Source of the DNA: Candidatus Epulonipiscium sp.
GTDB lineage: Bacteria > Bacillota > Clostridia > Lachnospirales > Anaerotignaceae
Reading direction: 5' to 3'
Assembly (NCBI GenBank): GCA_012519385.1
Contig: JAAYQI010000114.1
Coordinates: 1 to 47,980, forward strand
DNA: 47,980 nt
Shown: positions 44,090 to 47,980 of the stretch, in pieces
Numbering within the stretch: position 1 is the stretch's first letter
Layout of the letters: each line of letters begins with the position of its first letter
Made by a program: the position numbers and the translations under genes
The notes under the pieces: model-generated
The model's input: the letters and a program-made list of their open reading frames with translations, nothing else
Told to the model about the DNA's origin: nothing
Databases searched by the model: none

Positions 44090-45439
44090 ATGGGAAAGCT
44101 ATTTGGAACTGACGGAGTTCGAGGTATTGCAAATACAGAATTAACTGGCGATTTTGCCTATAATTTAGGGCGTGCAGGAGCATTTGTACTGACAAAAGAA
44201 ACCAAGCAAGCACCCCGCATACTGGTGGGGACTGATACCCGTATCTCCGCAGATATGTTGGAGTCTGCATTGGTTGCAGGCATTTGCTCCGTAGGTGCTC
44301 ATGCTGTTTTGGTAGGCATTGTGCCTACCCCAGCTGTAGCATATTTGGTGCGAAAATACCGATTGGATGCAGGTGTTGTTATATCTGCCTCCCACAACCC
44401 CGTGGAATATAACGGTATTAAATTTTTTAACAGAGACGGCTATAAGCTCCCTGATGCCTTGGAGGAAGAAATTGAAGACCTTATTTTAAACCATCCCGAA
44501 AAACTTCCTTCCCCTACGGGGGCAAATGTAGGCACCAAGTCTTTGGCGGAAGATGCTCTGGATGATTACATTGCCTATTTACAAACCACTACAGATGCAT
44601 CTTTTCAGCCCATAAAGGTTGCTATTGATTGCGCTAACGGTGCTTCTTATAAGGCTGCACCAATTACTTTGTTAAATTTGGGTGCACGTTTATCCATTAT
44701 ACATAATGAGCCAGATGGTACTAATATCAATAAAAACTGTGGCTCTACTCATATAGAGGATTTGTGTACCTTAGTGAAAGAAAATGGTGCAGATGTAGGC
44801 TTTGCCTTTGATGGGGACGCTGACCGCTGTCTGGCAGTAGATGAAAACGGAAACCTTATCGACGGAGATAAAATACTGGCAATCTGCGGTCAATATATGA
44901 AGCGGCAAGGCAGACTGAATCAAAATACTATCGTGGGTACGGTAATGTCCAATTTAGGCCTTACCATAATGGGGCAAAAAGAGGGTATTTCCGTTTTGCA
45001 AACAAAGGTGGGCGACCGCTACGTGCTAGAAGAAATGATGCAGCATGGGTATAACTTAGGCGGGGAACAATCTGGCCATGTTATTTTTCTCGATTATAAC
45101 ACTACAGGAGATGGTATCCTAACAGCCATACAATTTTTAACAGTTATGAAGCACACAGGCAAAAAAGCCTCAGAATTAGCACAAATCATGGAAACCATGC
45201 CTCAGGTTTTGGTAAATGCTCGGGTAAATAATGCTAGAAAAAATGATTATTTAACCGTTCCTATCATAAAGGATAAAATAGAAGCCTTAAATAAACAATT
45301 TGAAGGCGAAGGCCGTGTGCTAATTAGAACCTCGGGTACAGAACCTCTGGTACGTGTTATGATTGAAGGGAAAAATCAAGAATTGATGCAAAAAGAAGCA
45401 GAACAATTAGCAAAAATAATAGAAGAAAATCTTCAATAA
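44090..45439 (+). CDS. glmM: Phosphoglucosamine mutase
   Basis: This 449-residue enzyme converts glucosamine-6-phosphate to glucosamine-1-phosphate for UDP-GlcNAc and peptidoglycan synthesis. S101 in VVISASHNP is the phosphorylated serine, D241-G-D-A-D-R is the Mg-binding loop, and GEQSGHVIF and [15 protein letters not shown] bind the substrate. The start [15 protein letters not shown] is the family signature. AGGAGG lies 7 bases before the ATG. It is third in the cdaA-cdaR-glmM operon, in which GlmM is known to inhibit CdaA in some Firmicutes. Two terminators follow. Confidence 0.98.
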   Translation: MGKLFGTDGVRGIANTELTGDFAYNLGRAGAFVLTKETKQAPRILVGTDTRISADMLESALVAGICSVGAHAVLVGIVPTPAVAYLVRKYRLDAGVVISASHNPVEYNGIKFFNRDGYKLPDALEEEIEDLILNHPEKLPSPTGANVGTKSLAEDALDDYIAYLQTTTDASFQPIKVAIDCANGASYKAAPITLLNLGARLSIIHNEPDGTNINKNCGSTHIEDLCTLVKENGADVGFAFDGDADRCLAVDENGNLIDGDKILAICGQYMKRQGRLNQNTIVGTVMSNLGLTIMGQKEGISVLQTKVGDRYVLEEMMQHGYNLGGEQSGHVIFLDYNTTGDGILTAIQFLTVMKHTGKKASELAQIMETMPQVLVNARVNNARKNDYLTVPIIKDKIEALNKQFEGEGRVLIRTSGTEPLVRVMIEGKNQELMQKEAEQLAKIIEENLQ

Positions 45440-45445
45440 CCAATG

Positions 45446-45477
45446 AACAGGTGCAGAAAATAAATTTTGCACCTGTT
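45446..45477 (+). terminator. Terminator of cdaA-cdaR-glmM
   Basis: AACAGGTGCA (45446-45455) pairs with TGCACCTGTT (45468-45477), followed by TTTTTATC, 6 bases after the glmM stop. Confidence 0.9.
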
Positions 45478-45503
45478 TTTTATCTGTTATTTTTAGGAAA
45501 AAC

Positions 45504-45546
45504 AAAAGGAACCCCTTTTTACCATCTGTAATTTGGGGTTCCTTTT
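45504..45546. terminator. Second, bidirectional terminator before the KamA-like gene end
   Basis: AAAAGGAACCCC (45504-45515) pairs with GGGGTTCCTTTT (45535-45546). It is placed to stop both glmM readthrough and the convergent - strand gene ending at 45588. Confidence 0.85.
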
Positions 45547-45587
45547 TATATTAAATGGATTTCTATATGATAGTTACAAAACTGCTG

Positions 45588-46688
45588 TTACAGGTCTTCT
45601 TCCAGCCATGTTTGATCTTCTTTGATATCACGGATGAGAATCTTTCCTCTATTTTCTGGATATTTTGCTTGATGATATTGAAATATCATCCTGCCATCAG
45701 GCAATACACCGATAATTTCAATTTTTCCTGTGGGGTGAGAAAATACAAATCGGAAACTTTTTCCATGACCGTTCTGTCTGTTTTTGGCTTCTTGAACAAT
45801 TCGGTACGCCTTTTGTAACGGTACCTGAAATTGATTTTTCACCCCTGCAACAGGGCGGCACTGAAATACGTAGTATGGGTTAATTCCATGCTTCGTCAGC
45901 TTTTGCAATAGCTCTGCCAGTATGTCTGGGTTGTCATTAACGCCCTTTAAAAGCACTGTTTGATTTCTAATAACGATACCCGCCTCTTTTAACCCTTCGA
46001 TAGCGGCAAGGGCTTCCTTGGTCAGCTCTCTAGGATGGTTAAAATGGGTTACCACGTAAATTTGTTTTTTCTTGCCATATCGTTTTAGTACTTCTAAGAG
46101 CTCTCTATCTTCCGTTATTCTTTGGGGAAAAACCACAGGCACTCTTGTGCCGAAACGAATCATATGCAAATGCTCTATTGCTGTTAATTCCCTTAAATAT
46201 TCTTCTATGACAGATGTAGTATTTAAAAAAGCATCTCCACCAGACAATAAGGCATTATTAATCTCCTTATGTCCTCGAATATAATCAATCACCGGATGAA
46301 TCTGGCTGGCTACCTCTTCATCAGACATTCCCACCAAGCGTTTGCGAAAACAATGACGGCAATACATAGCACATTGGTTCGTAGAAAGTATCATAGCAGT
46401 TTGGGGATATTTATGCTGCATCCCTTCTAAAACGGTATTTTCTTTTTCTCCACTAGTATCAAGGGAGCCGCTTTCATCTTCTTCTCCAATGGCAGGGATA
46501 CACATTTTGCGGATAGGGTCATCCTCATCCTCAAAATTAATTAACGATAAATAGTAATGGGTGACGGACATGGGGTACTTCTCCAAAATAGCTGCCATGG
46601 ATTTTTCCTCTTGTTCAGATAGGTGCAATAAATTCGCCAATTCTTTGGCTGTTGTTATGTTGTCTTTTAAATATTCAGCCCAACTCAT
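45588..46688 (-). CDS. KamA-family radical SAM protein (aminomutase-like)
   Basis: This 366-residue protein has the radical SAM cluster C106-A-M-Y-C110-R-H-C113 preceded by AMILSTNQ, followed by LLSGGDAFLNT (SAM-binding GGD) and IRFGTRVPVVFPQRIT. The overall plan is that of lysine 2,3-aminomutase, with the N-terminal YPMSVTHYYLSLI segment. Yet the chain is about 50 residues shorter, QCDLS of true lysine aminomutases reads QCRPV here, and the Gly-rich PLP loop (PGGGGK) is reduced to PTGK. Lysine is therefore an unlikely substrate; another amino acid or a modified protein residue is possible. AAGAAGGTG precedes the ATG. It is a single gene with its own upstream region. Confidence 0.85.
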   Translation of the reverse strand: MSWAEYLKDNITTAKELANLLHLSEQEEKSMAAILEKYPMSVTHYYLSLINFEDEDDPIRKMCIPAIGEEDESGSLDTSGEKENTVLEGMQHKYPQTAMILSTNQCAMYCRHCFRKRLVGMSDEEVASQIHPVIDYIRGHKEINNALLSGGDAFLNTTSVIEEYLRELTAIEHLHMIRFGTRVPVVFPQRITEDRELLEVLKRYGKKKQIYVVTHFNHPRELTKEALAAIEGLKEAGIVIRNQTVLLKGVNDNPDILAELLQKLTKHGINPYYVFQCRPVAGVKNQFQVPLQKAYRIVQEAKNRQNGHGKSFRFVFSHPTGKIEIIGVLPDGRMIFQYHQAKYPENRGKILIRDIKEDQTWLEEDL

Positions 46689-47081
46689 ACAATCACCTTC
46701 TTATCTAGTTTGATATTAAAAATAGTATCCCCCCATATGATTATAGGATACTTTCCACAAAAAACTAAAACCATAGGCTTTTAGTTCTCGTTTTTTGGTT
46801 GGAATATAAGTATACCATAACTTTTTTTGAATAAAAATCCTTATTGTGTTTATTTTTTTATACAATAAAAAATTTTGTATATTATTACAAAAAAAACGTC
46901 TTCCTTACGCATTATCACAAACAGATTCAGTAAACCCTACAAATTTCAGTTTATGCAAAATAAACAGTACTTTTGGGAAATGTTTCCTCATAAATCCGTA
47001 GACATTTCCCTATTAGCTTTGATATAATATACAGAACAAAAAAGGATGTCATACTATCCACAGCCAAGAAAGGATATACCT
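46689..47081. other. Divergent intergenic region between the KamA-like gene and yitT-type gene
   Basis: It holds a possible - strand -10 TATACT (46810-46815) for the KamA-like gene, a small hairpin ACTAAAA/TTTTAGT (46764-46785) in that leader, and the + strand promoter at 46999-47028. No gene is seen. Confidence 0.45.
46999..47028 (+). promoter_or_regulatory. Promoter of the YitT-family gene
   Basis: TAGACA (46999-47004), 18 bases, TATAAT (47023-47028), about 50 bases before the start codon at 47082. Confidence 0.65.
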
Positions 47082-47942
47082 ATGGAATTTACTTTAAAAA
47101 AAGAAATAAAACGCATCATACTTGTGCTGATTGCGGCAATTCTTACTGCGATTAACATTAAGACATTTGTACGTACAGGGGGGTTGGTACCTGGAGGGTT
47201 TAATGGATTAACTTTGCTGCTGCAAAGAAGCTGTTATCAGTTTTTTCAGATTTCTTTGCCCTTTACTGTAATTAACTTTTCTTTAAATGCGATTCCTGTT
47301 ATCATTAGCTTTAAAATGTTGGGGAAACGATTTACATTGTATTCCTGTCTTATGATTTTTTTGACAGGTATTCTAACTGATATCATACCCGCAAACCCTT
47401 TAACTTATGATATTCTTTTAATTTCTGTTTTTGGCGGTATCCTAAACGGCTTTGCCGTCAGCCTCTGCTTAATAGGCGGCGCAACCAGCGGCGGTACGGA
47501 TTTTATCGCAATCTTTTTATCAGAACGCTATAAAATTGATACTTGGTATCATATTTTGATGGCAAATGCTGTAATGCTTATGGTTGCAGGCTTTTTATTC
47601 GGATGGGATAAGGCGCTGTATTCTATTATATTTCAATTTGCCTCTACCCAGGTGGTACACACACTGCATTTGCGTTATAAAAAGCACACTCTTTTTATTG
47701 TAACGGATCACCCTAATGAGGTATATGGAGCTATAAAAGAGTGTACCCACCATAGTGCTACCATATTAAACGGCACAGGATGCTATCAGCATCAGCAACA
47801 TAGTGTGGTGTATTCCATTGTTTCCAGTGATGAGGTGAAGCTGGTTTTAAGTAAAATTCACTCAGCAGACCCAAAGGCATTTATCAATGTCATTAAAACT
47901 GACCAATTAGAAGGACGCTTTTATCATAAACCCACAGAATAG
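47082..47942 (+). CDS. YitT-family membrane protein (DUF161 plus DUF2179)
   Basis: This 286-residue protein has five hydrophobic segments in the first 205 residues. The family motifs are LTAINIKTFVRTGGLVPGGFNGLTLLL, GGILNGFAVSLCLIGGATSGGTDFIAIFLS and QVVHTLHLRYKKHTLFIVTD. The soluble C-terminal DUF2179 domain ends AIKECTHHSATILNGTGCYQHQQHSVVYSIV ... IHSADPKAFINVIKTDQLEGRFY. The function is unknown; transport is often assumed. The ATG at 47082 has AAAGGATATACC upstream. The earlier ATG (47046) directly abuts its AAGG and is rejected. It stands downstream of its own promoter; the sequence after it (47948 on) starts what may be a terminator cut by the window end. Confidence 0.88.
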   Translation: MEFTLKKEIKRIILVLIAAILTAINIKTFVRTGGLVPGGFNGLTLLLQRSCYQFFQISLPFTVINFSLNAIPVIISFKMLGKRFTLYSCLMIFLTGILTDIIPANPLTYDILLISVFGGILNGFAVSLCLIGGATSGGTDFIAIFLSERYKIDTWYHILMANAVMLMVAGFLFGWDKALYSIIFQFASTQVVHTLHLRYKKHTLFIVTDHPNEVYGAIKECTHHSATILNGTGCYQHQQHSVVYSIVSSDEVKLVLSKIHSADPKAFINVIKTDQLEGRFYHKPTE

Positions 47943-47980
47943 AAAATAAAAAAAGAACCCCCTTGATTTCACAATAAAAT

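Noticed and set aside
1-47980. CRISPR array, prophage or transposon
   Set aside because: No regular repeat-spacer pattern, phage structural or packaging genes, transposase or terminal inverted repeats were seen.

Overview
The window looks like a piece of chromosome from an anaerobic, low-G+C, spore-forming Firmicute of the class Clostridia. The evidence is a full-length single-chain pyruvate:ferredoxin oxidoreductase, rubredoxin, a flavodiiron protein, a desulfoferrodoxin-type domain, a BofA/DUF2508 sporulation pair, S-layer-homology (SLH) surface proteins, strong AGGAGG ribosome binding sites and many compact terminator hairpins. No rRNA, tRNA, CRISPR array or intact insertion sequence was seen. 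The species cannot be fixed from the sequence alone.

Layout. (1) 1-5.9 kb is a cell-surface locus. It holds the end of a BspA-like leucine-rich/InlB-repeat/SLH protein broken by a one-base frameshift, a large convergent Ig-like/SLH protein, and a decayed SLH tail that is a near copy of the end of the first gene. (2) 5.9-13.8 kb has a chemoreceptor, a YyaL-type thioredoxin-domain protein, and a redox-defence group: rubredoxin, a TM1586-type nitroreductase, a flavodiiron protein behind a Fur-box-like promoter, and an HTH regulator fused to a desulfoferrodoxin domain. A strong promoter at 11.55 kb drives a roughly 200-nt structured RNA candidate. (3) 13.8-24 kb is housekeeping: uracil-DNA glycosylase, rhomboid protease, DUF2508-BofA, nifJ, an unrecognised Rossmann-like protein, and greA-lysS behind a consensus promoter with hairpins in the leader. 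Exact DnaA boxes cluster at 14.47 and 15.94 kb. (4) 24.5-41.4 kb is an A+T-richer island carrying a Ter (tellurium/stress) system. (5) 41.9-48 kb returns to housekeeping: cdaA-cdaR-glmM (cyclic-di-AMP and cell-wall precursor), a KamA-family radical SAM enzyme and a YitT-family membrane protein.

The Ter island is the most interesting part. On the + strand are two phosphoribosyltransferase-type proteins (PRTase_2-TRSP and StiP/PRTase_1) and an AIM24 protein, with a HAD phosphatase facing them. On the - strand one long transcription unit runs rhomboid protease, YceG-like protein, TelA, three TerD proteins and a P2-type calcium ATPase. Beside it lie a fusion of a YceG-like N-terminal region to a trypsin-like protease, a divergent CitE-like aldolase, a SHOCT-type coiled-coil protein and a fourth, modified TerD. 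Comparative genomics links such sets to metal/stress sensing and to synthesis of a nucleoside-like metabolite. The two proteases (one membrane, one soluble with a complete His-Asp-Ser triad) and the YceG-protease fusion suggest a proteolytic signalling or effector step in this version.

Limits: all homology calls come from recognising motifs by eye. Start sites were chosen by ribosome binding site spacing. Promoters, operators and RNA structures are predictions.
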